The notes below the pieces were generated by a model. The model saw only the letters and a program-made list of their open reading frames with translations, did not search any database and was not told the DNA's origin. Shown in pieces: positions 36,211-45,978 of a stretch of 64,000 nucleotides of DNA. The position numbers and the translations under genes are program-made. Every line of letters begins with the position of its first letter. Within the stretch, counting starts at the first letter, position 1. Source of the stretch: Halalkalibacter alkalisediminis (GTDB taxonomy: Bacteria; Bacillota; Bacilli; Bacillales; Bacillaceae_D); contig NZ_JAQQWT010000006.1 in the NCBI RefSeq assembly GCF_028610705.1, positions 1 to 64,000 on the forward strand, given 5' to 3'.

Positions 36211-37449
36211 GTGAATGCATTACAATTTAATTTCAACATACCGAAATATGTATTTACAAAAACAATTGGTCGCTGGGTCCCTTCCGTTCATTGGCATCCA
36301 CGGTTTTCATGTTTAAGTTGGAATGATACAGAGGAGCCTTCCTTACCAAATGAAGATTGGGTCAAGATTAAAGTCAAATATGGTGGTATATGTGGAAGTG
36401 ACATGAATTTGCTTTTTCTTCACGATAGTCCAACTACATCACCTTATGTTTCGTTTCCCTTCACGATTGGACATGAAGCCGTTGGAGAAATTTCAGAATT
36501 AGGACAAAATGTGCAAAATCATAGACTAGGCCAACGTGTGGTCGTTAATCCAGTTCTTTCGTGTGAAAGCAGAGGTTTAGAGCCTTGTCCCGCTTGTATT
36601 CGAGGGGATGAGAGCTTATGTCAACAAAAAACAAAAGGGGCTATTGAGTCCGGCCTTCTCATCGGGGCTTGTCGAGATACAGGTGGAAGTTGGAGTCCTT
36701 ATTTAGTGGCACATAAGAGCCAAGTATTAACACTACCTGATGAAGTAAATGATTTAAACGGTGTCTTAGTGGAACCATTTAGTTGCGCCTTGCATGCCGT
36801 ATTACGTAATCCACCTAAAGATCGAGATAACGTTCTTGTCATAGGTGCTGGAGTGATTGGATTATCTGTTGTGGCAGCTATCAAAGCTCTTGGTTATTCG
36901 TGTAACATAACCGTTTTAGTGAAACATCCTTTCCAAGGTGAAATGGCTCAAACACTTGGTGCAGATAAAGTCATTTACCTCGATAAGCAATATGTACAGT
37001 CCACGACCGATGCATTAGGAGCTGAAGTATTAAAACCTTTATTTGGACCAGAAGTTATTCAAGGTGGGGCAAATATTGTCTATGAATGTGTCGGAAAGAA
37101 ACAAAGTGTAACAGACGCGCTTCGCTTTACAGAAAGTGGAGGAAAAGTTGTCATTCTTGGTTTGGCTAGCATTATGAAGAAAATAGACTGGACAACGGTC
37201 TGGTTAAACGAATTAACCGTTAAAGGGTGTTTTGCGTATAGTACAAATGTTTTTGAAGGAGAAAAAAGAAATACCCTTCAAATTGCCATTGAATTGATGA
37301 GAAGAGGCAAGGTGGACCTTTCTCCACTTATAACCCATCAATACCCTCTAAATGAATATAAGGTAGCTTTCAATACCATTACAAAAAGAAACCGTGAGAA
37401 TGCTTTGAAAGTTATCTTCAACCATGATCAAACTACTGTTGGAGGCTAA
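36211..37449 (+). CDS. Zinc-dependent medium-chain dehydrogenase
   Basis: This 412-residue MDR-family oxidoreductase starts at GTG 36211, which sits after GGGAGGTGAT; a longer ATG frame begins at 36133 but has no ribosome site. Catalytic zinc ligands are in GGICGSD and GHEAVGE. The structural zinc lobe is CxxxxxxxCxxCxxxxxxxxC (CESRGLEPCPACIRGDESLC). The Rossmann segment is VIGAGVIGLSVVAA. The N-terminal 50 residues before the GroES part are unusual. The stop lies 2 bases before the next ATG, so both genes form a tight operon. The substrate, probably a polyol or alcohol, is unknown. Confidence 0.85.
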   Translation: MNALQFNFNIPKYVFTKTIGRWVPSVHWHPRFSCLSWNDTEEPSLPNEDWVKIKVKYGGICGSDMNLLFLHDSPTTSPYVSFPFTIGHEAVGEISELGQNVQNHRLGQRVVVNPVLSCESRGLEPCPACIRGDESLCQQKTKGAIESGLLIGACRDTGGSWSPYLVAHKSQVLTLPDEVNDLNGVLVEPFSCALHAVLRNPPKDRDNVLVIGAGVIGLSVVAAIKALGYSCNITVLVKHPFQGEMAQTLGADKVIYLDKQYVQSTTDALGAEVLKPLFGPEVIQGGANIVYECVGKKQSVTDALRFTESGGKVVILGLASIMKKIDWTTVWLNELTVKGCFAYSTNVFEGEKRNTLQIAIELMRRGKVDLSPLITHQYPLNEYKVAFNTITKRNRENALKVIFNHDQTTVGG

Positions 37450-37451
37450 CA

Positions 37452-38543
37452 ATGAAAAACTTTACACTGAGCTCAAATCCGTCTAGTTCATTCCTACAAT
37501 GGATGTCACAAGGGTTAGTAACCACGTTTTCTAAAAATGGATTTTCATACACAGATGATCACACAGACCCATTACAACTGGTTTTTCACTTCGTCGCTGA
37601 AGATGACATTAAACCATTCCGCCGAAAAGCACAGGCCACTTTTGTTGTCGGTATTTTAGAAAATAAAGGAAAACCATATGATCTTTTTACAGAAGTATAT
37701 CCTTTTCTTGTCCGCTCATTAGCCAACCACTTTATGTATATCAATCACCAAACAGGAAAAACGGATGTTCATTTTCTGACACCAGAACAAGGCTGTTATT
37801 CTATTAGCTATCAAGAAGGTGACGATGTAGAGGCATTTTTCGTAAAGATTTACAAACGTCTTGAGCCGTTAACTTGTTCGCGTCTTGTCATTGACAATCA
37901 TTTTTCTGAAGACTTACCTCCTACTCTGTGGGAAGGGGATCAAATTACAAGTGAGCTAAGCAAGTCAGGGAAAAAACTAGATGAAATGAATTTATTACCT
38001 GCACCTTTTCCGTTAGATAAATATTTAAACGATCGAGACATGCGTCATTTGAAAAAATTGTATGGTCTCGGTGGATTGAGTTATGGAAATCTAAGCGCTC
38101 GTTCGGATGAGGATCATTTCTGGATGAGTGCTAGTGGAATTAATAAAGCAGATATGAAAGAGATAGGTCGAGATATTCTCTATATTAAAGGATATAACGA
38201 TCATGATAATTTTATGGAAGTAAGTATTCCGCCAAATGTCACTCCTAAAAGAGCGTCTGTCGATGCGATTGAACATTGGATGATTTATAAAGAGCACCCT
38301 GACGTAGGCGCGATTGTTCATATTCATGCTTGGATGGATGGAATTAAGGCAACTGAAATCAACTATCCATGTGGTACGTATGAACTGGCTGAAACTGTTG
38401 CAACCCTTATTAGAGAATCTGATAATCCTTCCGAAACAATTATCGGTTTAAAAAATCACGGCCTTACCATCACTGGACCTTCTTTAGAGAACATTTTCAA
38501 TCGAATAGAAGGAAAAATCCAACGCCAAGTTCCGATGTCATAA
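37452..38543 (+). CDS. Class II aldolase/adducin domain protein with novel N-terminal domain
   Basis: This 363-residue protein has two parts. Residues about 1-185 match no family I recognise. Residues about 190-360 form an aldolase/adducin domain: GNLSARSD, ASGINKADM, the zinc HxH in IVHIHAW and the later NHGLTITG His. These fold members act on sugar phosphates or similar aldols. It begins 2 bases after the dehydrogenase stop with GGAGG inside that gene's end. Together they look like a short oxidation and aldol-cleavage or epimerisation path. Function unproven. Confidence 0.8.
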   Translation: MKNFTLSSNPSSSFLQWMSQGLVTTFSKNGFSYTDDHTDPLQLVFHFVAEDDIKPFRRKAQATFVVGILENKGKPYDLFTEVYPFLVRSLANHFMYINHQTGKTDVHFLTPEQGCYSISYQEGDDVEAFFVKIYKRLEPLTCSRLVIDNHFSEDLPPTLWEGDQITSELSKSGKKLDEMNLLPAPFPLDKYLNDRDMRHLKKLYGLGGLSYGNLSARSDEDHFWMSASGINKADMKEIGRDILYIKGYNDHDNFMEVSIPPNVTPKRASVDAIEHWMIYKEHPDVGAIVHIHAWMDGIKATEINYPCGTYELAETVATLIRESDNPSETIIGLKNHGLTITGPSLENIFNRIEGKIQRQVPMS

Positions 38544-38555
38544 ATGCAACTGGTT

Positions 38556-38588
38556 AAGAGGTGACTCTATTTAGAGCCACCTCTTTTC
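38556..38588 (+). terminator. Terminator of dehydrogenase/aldolase operon
   Basis: AAGAGGTG.CTCT pairs with AGAG.CACCTCTT and TTTT follows. Confidence 0.75.
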
Positions 38589-38589
38589 A

Positions 38590-39708
38590 TTATAATACTT
38601 GTTCTTTTGTGCTTTCTAATTTCTTGATGAGATAGGCTATATGTTTAGCCGCATCAGGTTTCTTTAATTTTCTCGCATTATGGACTAACTCGCTATAGTA
38701 CTCATCATTAAATAAAATCTTCTGCAGCAAGTGTCTTACATCATCTATCGCTTCTGCTTTGACGGCAGTACCAAAGTCCATTAAAAAATCTGCGTTATCT
38801 TCTTCATGACCTGGAACAGGCTGATAAATTAAGATGGGCGTTTCACAGGCTAATGCTTCTGCCATTGTTAGTCCACCTGCCTTAGATAAAATGACATCAC
38901 TTGCCCTTAAGTAATCAGTGAAACATTCCGTATATGGAATGATATGGACTCGATGTTTACTCGGAAAAGCTCTTATTTGATTTTCAAGGTCTATATTTGT
39001 CCCTGTCATACATAGAACTTGTATACAACAGTCTAGTTGTTCAATCGATTCAAGAATATCTACGTATTTTCCTAAGCCTAATCCTCCCCCTGTAATGAGG
39101 ACGGTCTTCTCATCAGGTTGAAGCTTCAAGTCATTTCTAATCTTCCACCGCGGCACTTGAATATCTGGAATCGCTTTAATCGGAATCCCCGTGTAAAACA
39201 ACTGATTAATAGGCACATTGTAATCAGTGGAAAATTGATCCAAATGTGGTGATGCAGTAAAATAACCGTCTATCTCTGGCCTTACGTAAGCAGGATGTAA
39301 ATATAAATCAGTAATGACCGTATACAAAGGAATGTCTAAATTCTTTCTTTTTTTTAATCTTGCTAAAAAAGCCGTTACAAAAGGATGAGTCGAAATCATA
39401 ATATTGGTTCGTTGCTTATTGACAATCGCATTTAATTTTTCACAAAAGAACGTTCCTAATTGGTCCATGATTAGAAACCATGAGTACTCTTCACTATATC
39501 GATACAGTCTCCCCCAAAGACGTGGAGTTTTTTCAATCATTTTCAAATAAAATTCCAAAAAGGTTTTATGCAACAACGGATGGATCGATTGAAAAGTGTC
39601 TACAATATGAACCGTCTCACCTTGGAGTTCCAATTGCTCCTTTAACGCCTTGGAAGCTTCGTTATGACCATTTCCGATCGATGCGGAAAAGATGGTAATT
39701 TGACTCAT
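38590..39708 (-). CDS. Diacylglycerol glycosyltransferase-like protein (MGDG synthase/UgtP family)
   Basis: This 372-residue GT28-type enzyme carries the N-terminal MGDG-synthase motif SIGNGHNEASKAL near residue 10 and the C-terminal donor-sugar motif SKAGGLTMAEALACETPIL with QPVPGHEEDNADFL. In Bacillus UgtP builds glucosyl-diacylglycerol, the lipoteichoic acid anchor; YkoN is another relative. The sequence is closest to this family in pattern, but which of the two cannot be said. GTGAGG precedes ATG 39708. Confidence 0.82.
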   Translation of the reverse strand: MSQITIFSASIGNGHNEASKALKEQLELQGETVHIVDTFQSIHPLLHKTFLEFYLKMIEKTPRLWGRLYRYSEEYSWFLIMDQLGTFFCEKLNAIVNKQRTNIMISTHPFVTAFLARLKKRKNLDIPLYTVITDLYLHPAYVRPEIDGYFTASPHLDQFSTDYNVPINQLFYTGIPIKAIPDIQVPRWKIRNDLKLQPDEKTVLITGGGLGLGKYVDILESIEQLDCCIQVLCMTGTNIDLENQIRAFPSKHRVHIIPYTECFTDYLRASDVILSKAGGLTMAEALACETPILIYQPVPGHEEDNADFLMDFGTAVKAEAIDDVRHLLQKILFNDEYYSELVHNARKLKKPDAAKHIAYLIKKLESTKEQVL

Positions 39709-39885
39709 AAGCGAACCTCACTTTCTTCACATTGCTATCATTCGTTCAATATGATTAAAGTTAGTTTTCACTTTATTTTCAATAACATTCATCAATCAAA
39801 CATGAGAAAATTTGGTTCTATCTCTGCTTTACATGCCTATGTTTTTTTCCAACAATCTGCTATGATTTGATGTAGATGAGAGTAA

Positions 39886-40893
<1,008 letters not shown>

Positions 40894-40942
40894 ACATCAG
40901 CGTCATGACCTATACTGGATCATGACGCTGATGTTATTTTTC
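40894..40942 (+). terminator. Terminator of trpS
   Basis: A 15-bp perfect inverted repeat ACATCAGCGTCATGA with an 11-base loop is followed by ATTTTTCTT. Confidence 0.85.
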
Positions 40943-40949
40943 TTATAAT

Positions 40950-40980
40950 AAAAAAGACGAGAGTAAACCTCGCCTTTTTT
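40950..40980 (-). terminator. Terminator of 37-residue gene
   Basis: On the minus strand GGCGAG pairs with CTCTCGTC and TTTTTT follows. Confidence 0.6.
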
Positions 40981-40983
40981 ATT

Positions 40984-41097
40984 TTAGTAACCGCTATTTT
41001 TTTTCATGATCTTTCCTACGAAGAATGAAAGGCCAAGTGTTCCAACTAGTAATACTACTGTTAAGATCTGCATTACTAAATAGGCGAAATTATCCAT
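40984..41097 (-). CDS. 37-residue single-span membrane peptide
   Basis: ATG 41097 follows GGAGGAGGGAC. The peptide MDNFAYLVMQILTVVLLVG begins a single helix and ends KIMKKNSGY. The ribosome site is strong and a terminator follows. Function unknown. Confidence 0.6.
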   Translation of the reverse strand: MDNFAYLVMQILTVVLLVGTLGLSFFVGKIMKKNSGY

Positions 41098-41225
41098 AAA
41101 AGTCCCTCCTCCATTCTAACACTTACTTCACTTATTATAGGAGAGTTCGCAATTGTTGTAAATGGATGATAAATTGTTACTTGGACTTTTTCTAAATGAA
41201 CTACTTCGTTTTCACAATCCGTTCA

Positions 41226-41969
41226 TTATTTTACACTTGCACCATGTTCAAGCTCCCATAATTTTTCAAAGAAAGCTTGTCCTCTAACCATGGCTTCGCA
41301 AAGCTGGTGATGTCTTTGTGTCCAGCCTTCACGTATTTCCTCATAGAGTTGCTCCCATGCTTCATCTCTTCCAAGTAATTGAATGCGCATATAATCATTA
41401 GGACGCCACTCTGTATACCAATAACGGACTTCTGCGTCTGTACCGGACGAATAAAGCTGATCTAAAGCCATATACAACAATTGCTTTAATTGACGTTCTT
41501 TCCTTGTTAATCCCCGAAGATCGTTCGGATTTGGTGATAAAATGTGATATTCTTTTTCATTGTCTTCCGTTAACTCAAATTGTTTGAACTCATTTTGTTT
41601 TAATTGTTCGTACACCATTTGTTCTTGTCTCGGCGTAAGGCGACTCTTTCGGATAGGTGTTTTATACCCCATCGTGTCAATCGCAATAATTCGTTCTCCA
41701 TCTGTTGCGATAAAGCAATAATCTAACTGAATTCGTGACATGTTTTTACGTAAGTAACTTTGTTGATGAACTTCAGCCAGCAGATCATCCGGCAAATCGG
41801 ATAGGTTATTTTCAATATAATGAAAAAGCTCTGCGCTGACATACACTAGTATGGCTTGATCCAATACTTCAATTCTGTCATCTCTTCTCCATTCATGAAA
41901 ATCACACACATTGTACCCATTTTCCTCACCTTCAAACCAATTGACCCATACGTCCCGGATATGGACCAT
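41226..41969 (-). CDS. yjbA: YjbA family protein (DUF3603)
   Basis: This 247-residue soluble protein begins [28 protein letters not shown], a signature of the Bacillus YjbA family (251 residues). ATG 41969 is preferred because AAGGGGGG lies just ahead; an upstream in-frame ATG has none. It lies beside trpS, as in B. subtilis. No catalytic motif is seen. Function unknown. Confidence 0.82.
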   Translation of the reverse strand: MVHIRDVWVNWFEGEENGYNVCDFHEWRRDDRIEVLDQAILVYVSAELFHYIENNLSDLPDDLLAEVHQQSYLRKNMSRIQLDYCFIATDGERIIAIDTMGYKTPIRKSRLTPRQEQMVYEQLKQNEFKQFELTEDNEKEYHILSPNPNDLRGLTRKERQLKQLLYMALDQLYSSGTDAEVRYWYTEWRPNDYMRIQLLGRDEAWEQLYEEIREGWTQRHHQLCEAMVRGQAFFEKLWELEHGASVK

Positions 41970-42066
41970 AAAGACCCCCCTTACCGTAAAATCATTTTGT
42001 ATCCTCAGTATAGGCAAGGGACAACCAGTTTATTCCACAGTCTCTCAATTCATTCCAAATAATCGT

Positions 42067-42288
42067 TTATTTTTTCCTTTTTTGTTTATTTCTTGTCGGA
42101 ATGGTCATGGCACCAACAATCATTATGACACCAATAATGAATACATAAAACTCAATACTCCTAACAATAAATTGAAGGTACATCGTAAATTCATATCCTG
42201 CCGTCAGTAAATTTAAATACGCTAATATACTAACACCACCAACAACAGCAAAAATAAATCCACAAAAAACGAAAAATAATCGTATCAT
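42067..42288 (-). CDS. 73-residue two-helix membrane protein
   Basis: Helices span about residues 3-25 and 41-64, with a Lys/Arg-rich tail (TRNKQKRKK). It is between yjbA and yjaZ on the same strand. No strong ribosome site stands out, so confidence is moderate. Function unknown. Confidence 0.55.
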   Translation of the reverse strand: MIRLFFVFCGFIFAVVGGVSILAYLNLLTAGYEFTMYLQFIVRSIEFYVFIIGVIMIVGAMTIPTRNKQKRKK

Positions 42289-42327
42289 GAGCTATCACAC
42301 CAAACAATCTTCATTTCATATGCCTCC

Positions 42328-43158
42328 TTAACGTCTGAAATTTGAACGTTCCAAAATGGTCTCGGCTGGTATATGAAGTAGATTATTCGTTGTATCTGTA
42401 TGACTCGTAGCCGAGTTCACCATTTTATAACCGATATAATATCCTAACCATAAAGGTATTCCATGCATCTCACTTCCATAAAGATATGGTAGGTGTTTTT
42501 GACGACCTCTTACTCGTAAATTAGGCTTAATCCAGTGATTGTACCAATCTACATTCCAACTATTATCATAACGTGAAGTCCAAGTTGCACAAGCTAACGC
42601 CCCCATCTCCTCTTCCACTGCTTTTTCAGCAAGCCCCTCCATTACCATTGATTCAAGCAAAACCATCTCATCCTCCGTTTGCTTTGTTGCAGCTAACCGA
42701 CAAGCATGGTGGTATTCATGGGTAATGAGAGCAAGAAGATCTTCTGTAGTCGTATAAGAACGAATAAATAACAGAATCCCCTTCTCAATTGTTAATCCTG
42801 TCTTGGCACCAAGTTCAACTTCTAAAAACCTATTTTGATCGGTCAATGGCAAAATATAGATTTTCACATCTGGTCCATTCCATTTGTTCTTTAATTTATT
42901 AAATTGCTTTTGGACGATCAACCAAGGTACTTTCTTCTGCCATTTCTCATACTCTATATCAATCGTTTGTTCTGGATGGAATAAACCCAGTTGCAGTAAA
43001 TATTGATGGAGCCCTAAAATATCAGTGGTTGAAAATAAATCATTCAATGGTTGGATGATGACCTCACGTTGGCATTCCACTTTTTCCTCAATCGTTCTAG
43101 CTTTATTCCACTTATATATATAGGCACTTAGCCATTTATCTGTGCGAACAACCCCCAT
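42328..43158 (-). CDS. yjaZ: DUF2268-family putative zinc metalloprotease (YjaZ)
   Basis: This 276-residue protein has the zinc-metalloprotease motif HEYHH (ITHEYHHACRLA, near residue 148) and a Glu-rich follow-up (VMEGLAEKAVEEE), with the remainder matching YjaZ of B. subtilis (261). AGGAGGGTGTC lies ahead of ATG 43158. Substrate unknown. In B. subtilis yjaZ sits between fabF and yjbA; here the gerP and topB-to-LCP genes separate it from fabF. Confidence 0.82.
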   Translation of the reverse strand: MGVVRTDKWLSAYIYKWNKARTIEEKVECQREVIIQPLNDLFSTTDILGLHQYLLQLGLFHPEQTIDIEYEKWQKKVPWLIVQKQFNKLKNKWNGPDVKIYILPLTDQNRFLEVELGAKTGLTIEKGILLFIRSYTTTEDLLALITHEYHHACRLAATKQTEDEMVLLESMVMEGLAEKAVEEEMGALACATWTSRYDNSWNVDWYNHWIKPNLRVRGRQKHLPYLYGSEMHGIPLWLGYYIGYKMVNSATSHTDTTNNLLHIPAETILERSNFRR

Positions 43159-43397
43159 GACCTGACACCCTCCTTACTATTACTATATGAAGGGGATGTC
43201 TATAATGAACCAACTTATGCCTTTTTTTGATTAAATTTTTTATTTCTTTCTGTTGTTTTTTTATGTACTTAAGAAGAAGATATCCATCTTATATAAACTG
43301 ACGATTAAAACTACCTGTCCCGATTTCAATTCATATGAACGTTTGTCACGATTTTACATACTCTGATTAGTAGCTATTGATAAGAAAAGGTGGTTCT
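43159..43397. other. Intergenic region upstream of gerP operon
   Basis: This T-rich spacer should contain a late mother-cell (sigma-K) promoter as in B. subtilis. CATATGAAC and CATACTCTG resemble the -10 element only partly, so no site is claimed. Confidence 0.35.
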
Positions 43398-43619
43398 ATG
43401 CCTGCAATTGTAGGAGCCGTAAAAGTAAATAGTGTTGGTAACAGTGGAGTTTTTAATATTGGTGATGTCTATAGAATGGCACCACAAAGTACCGCTAAAA
43501 CATTTGCGGGAGCCGGTTCATTTAATACAGGTGATTATTTAAGAGTTAGAAACGATAAAAGTATAACGAACACGTATGACAATGATGTTGCTGACTCAAA
43601 TATCAAATCTCTCGCATAA
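43398..43619 (+). CDS. gerPA: Spore germination protein GerPA
   Basis: This 73-residue coat-associated protein has the GerPA/GerPF repeat signature NSVGNSGVFNIGDVYRMAPQSTAKTFAGAG. ATG 43398 follows AAAGGTGG and gives the family length. It is the first gene of an intact gerPABCDEF operon with 12-55 base gaps or overlaps. GerP proteins make the coat permeable to germinants. Confidence 0.95.
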   Translation: MPAIVGAVKVNSVGNSGVFNIGDVYRMAPQSTAKTFAGAGSFNTGDYLRVRNDKSITNTYDNDVADSNIKSLA

Positions 43620-43631
43620 AAGGAGGCTAGT

Positions 43632-43853
43632 ATGAACTTCCATATTAATCAAAGCATTACGATTCACTCGTTAAGAGTAGATGGGATAACCAACTCTTCA
43701 ATATTACAAATTGGGAGTGCCGGGATGATTAAGTCATTGTCGAACCTTTACAATACAGGCGGTTTTACCGAACCCGCACCAGAAGCAGGAGAATTTGAAG
43801 CAAGACCTCCTCTAGTTCCTCTTGCTCCTCCTAGCGGTGCAACATCAGTTTAA
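43632..43853 (+). CDS. gerPB: Spore germination protein GerPB
   Basis: This 73-residue protein begins MNFHINQSITIHSLRVDGIT and has SSILQIGSAG and a proline-rich tail, as in GerPB. AAAGGAGG precedes it. It lies 12 bases after gerPA. Confidence 0.93.
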   Translation: MNFHINQSITIHSLRVDGITNSSILQIGSAGMIKSLSNLYNTGGFTEPAPEAGEFEARPPLVPLAPPSGATSV

Positions 43854-43870
43854 AAAAGGGAGGAGATTTT

Positions 43871-44497
43871 ATGTATTATAACAATGTAGATATGACTCAA
43901 AATCTCCAGTACATCTATAGTTACCTAAATTCACAACAAGAAAGAATCAATTATTTAGAAGCGACGATTCAACAACTTCAAAACGAAATGAATGCGCTGA
44001 AGCAAAATCCCGCTTCCAATATTGAAAGAATTGAATATAAGTTTGATCAACTAAAAGTAGAGAGGTTAGAAGGAACACTAAATATTGGCATCACTCCACA
44101 AAACGGTGGAAATTCAATTGAGGATTTCACCGTCGCCCAACAAGAACTAAACGTTCCTCAAGCTACCGCGCAGCCATCAGATTTATTCAAAAATGTGAGA
44201 AGTCAAATTCATCACTATTTAAATGGAGAATGTTATCAAGTGTTCAATACCATCGAACAACAGAATCATTACTTTTTAGATAATCATTATCGTCAATATA
44301 TTATTCAAGACATTAAAGGGCAAATTGATTCACGTATTCAGTATTATCTTACTCAACTGAACCAGGATAACAATCTGAACAATCAAGGTAATACTGAACA
44401 ACTTGAAACTATGACGATTAATAAGGTGAAAGAAGATATTCATAAGACGTATGATGAATTCATTAAACATTTACCACAGAAGGAGTCTGATTCCTAA
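43871..44497 (+). CDS. gerPC: Spore germination protein GerPC
   Basis: This 208-residue protein has a coiled-coil N-terminus (QQERINYLEATIQQLQNEM, residues about 20-45) and the LNIGITPQNG strand that typifies GerPC (205 in B. subtilis). It is the only large member of the operon and may scaffold the small ones. GGGAGGAG precedes it. Confidence 0.92.
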   Translation: MYYNNVDMTQNLQYIYSYLNSQQERINYLEATIQQLQNEMNALKQNPASNIERIEYKFDQLKVERLEGTLNIGITPQNGGNSIEDFTVAQQELNVPQATAQPSDLFKNVRSQIHHYLNGECYQVFNTIEQQNHYFLDNHYRQYIIQDIKGQIDSRIQYYLTQLNQDNNLNNQGNTEQLETMTINKVKEDIHKTYDEFIKHLPQKESDS

Positions 44498-44498
44498 G

Positions 44499-44675
44499 AT
44501 GAACTTTACAGTAGTAAATAAAAACGTAAGTGTAGACAATGTTCGGATCATTGGTGTTTCTTCTTCTTCTCTTTTTCTTGTAGGAGATGCTGATACAATC
44601 ACATTATCTTCAGCCTTTGATACACCACCTGAATCCTTAATAATTGGACCATTTGTTCCGCTTAGTCCTGAATAA
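44499..44675 (+). CDS. gerPD: Spore germination protein GerPD
   Basis: This 58-residue protein begins at ATG 44499, right after the gerPC stop, with AGGAG inside gerPC. It carries VRIIGVSSSSLFLVGDADTI, the core shared with GerPE. Confidence 0.92.
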   Translation: MNFTVVNKNVSVDNVRIIGVSSSSLFLVGDADTITLSSAFDTPPESLIIGPFVPLSPE

Positions 44676-44688
44676 AGGAGTGTTTGGT

Positions 44689-45063
44689 TTGTTCAAGAGA
44701 ACGTCTCTAGTTAAAGACATTCATGTTCGAAGTGTATCAAGCAGTTCTATTTTCCAAATTGGTGATTCCACTCACATAACACCACGTTCCCGTGCTTTAG
44801 CTGTACAACGCCAAGCTGAGCTCTTTTATGGGAAAGAAGGAGACTTCAATCAATATTCAGTATTTAACAAGCCAATACCAAAGCCACAAACTCTTGAGCA
44901 CGTCGCATTTTCTAAATACAACATCTCGCCTTTTATTAAAGTCAATCACATTGATATCCTTGGGGTTTCAGCCTCGGCTGTATTGCATATTGGTTCAACG
45001 AAAACCTTTGAATCTGAAGCTAGAGTTAAACATATAAGGCAACTTTTTGGAACGAAAGAGTAA
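44689..45063 (+). CDS. gerPE: Spore germination protein GerPE
   Basis: This 124-residue protein starts at TTG 44689 after AAAGGAG. It has two GerP-type segments, VSSSSIFQIGDSTHI near residue 15 and VSASAVLHIGSTKT near 100, suggesting an internal duplication of the GerPD-like unit. Family length is about 133. Confidence 0.9.
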   Translation: MFKRTSLVKDIHVRSVSSSSIFQIGDSTHITPRSRALAVQRQAELFYGKEGDFNQYSVFNKPIPKPQTLEHVAFSKYNISPFIKVNHIDILGVSASAVLHIGSTKTFESEARVKHIRQLFGTKE

Positions 45064-45119
45064 CGACGCTACGATCTTTGAATAAAGTAAAGTAATTCTG
45101 ATATGAAAAGGGTGTTCGT

Positions 45120-45338
45120 ATGCCTTCTATAGTTACTGGACCGCTCAAAATTAATTCGAATGAGGGAGTAATGAACTTTGGTGATTCGTTAAACATCTCT
45201 CCGAAAAGTTCATCTAAATCTGTTTCTGGTTCAGGTGGCGGTATTTCTGGAGATTTTGTTGTAACGAATAATGGTTTTAACATTAATAATGTCTCAGATC
45301 CAGATGTACTTGATCAAAATCAAACGGCAAATGTTTAA
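45120..45338 (+). CDS. gerPF: Spore germination protein GerPF
   Basis: This 72-residue protein is a paralogue of GerPA: it has GPLKINSNEGVMNFGDSLNISPKSSSKSVSGSGG. It is the last gene of the operon and is followed by a strong hairpin. Confidence 0.94.
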   Translation: MPSIVTGPLKINSNEGVMNFGDSLNISPKSSSKSVSGSGGGISGDFVVTNNGFNINNVSDPDVLDQNQTANV

Positions 45339-45383
45339 GAGTCTGTTCAAAAAGGGGTGGTTTTCCCTTTTTGAACAGACTCT
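45338..45383 (+). terminator. Terminator of gerP operon
   Basis: AGAGTCTGTTCAAAAAGGG pairs with its complement over a short loop containing TTTT. The right arm ends directly against repeat copy C. Confidence 0.75.
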
Positions 45384-45385
45384 AA

Positions 45386-45466
45386 GCAATGAGCGGAACC
45401 GCTACAAGGTTTTGAGCCTCTAGGAGTGGGGTTCTCCTAGAGGCGTGTAGCGTGTGGAGCCATTGC
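45386..45466 (+). repeat. Dispersed structured repeat, copy C
   Basis: It starts GCAATGAGCGGAACCGCTAC and ends GTAGCG..GGAGCCATTGC. Inner arms CGCTAC/GTAGCG pair, and an insert hairpin CCTCTAGGAG/CTCCTAGAGG occupies the centre (45417-45443). Copy B has CGCTGC/GCAGCG at the equivalent place, a compensatory change. Confidence 0.7.
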
Positions 45467-45514
45467 CATCTTTTTGAACACGCTCTTTAAATGAAGAAAA
45501 AGTGGTGAGTGATC

Positions 45515-45940
45515 TTGGATTTTTACTCAAATGAATGGAGTAAACCATTCAAACATATTTTTGAGGATGAGTTTTGGGGAAAGTTCAATCAATATTTTAA
45601 TGGGGCTGGAAATCAACCTAAAGCTAATATCTATGAATCTGGAAATGAATTAATCTGTACGTTTTTTTTACCTGGAATTAAATCGGTGGAAGACATTCGT
45701 TTAAATGTCTATGAAAGTGTACTTGAAGTAAGTGGCGTCATTAACCTGGAGTATAACGGTTTTCGACTGATTCATGAAGAGCAACAACAAGGATCCTTTA
45801 AACGCACACTTGAACTACCATTTCCTGTTCGCAAGGATAAGGTTGAAGCCTCTTACAAACGTGGATTATTAGCTGTTCACCTCTTTCGATTAATCCCAAA
45901 CAAGAGTACTCAAGCTATTTCAATAATAGATGAGGAATAA
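45515..45940 (+). CDS. Hsp20/alpha-crystallin-like small heat shock protein
   Basis: This 141-residue protein has the alpha-crystallin fold: ANIYESGNELICTFFLPGI, VEDIRLNVYESVLEVSG, FKRTLELPFPVRKDKVEASYKRGLLAVHL. TTG 45515 has GGTGAG at good spacing; an in-frame GTG at 45509 is less well placed. Bacillus relatives include the spore coat proteins CotM and CotP. Lying after gerP it may be spore-associated, but this is inference. Confidence 0.8.
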   Translation: MDFYSNEWSKPFKHIFEDEFWGKFNQYFNGAGNQPKANIYESGNELICTFFLPGIKSVEDIRLNVYESVLEVSGVINLEYNGFRLIHEEQQQGSFKRTLELPFPVRKDKVEASYKRGLLAVHLFRLIPNKSTQAISIIDEE

Positions 45941-45971
45941 AGATCAGGCTTTGATGACTGATCTTTATTCC
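45934..45971. terminator. Convergent terminator
   Basis: GGAATAAAGATCAG and its exact complement form a 14-bp stem between the Hsp20-like gene and convergent topB. Confidence 0.8.
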
Positions 45972-45978
45972 TGTGCTG

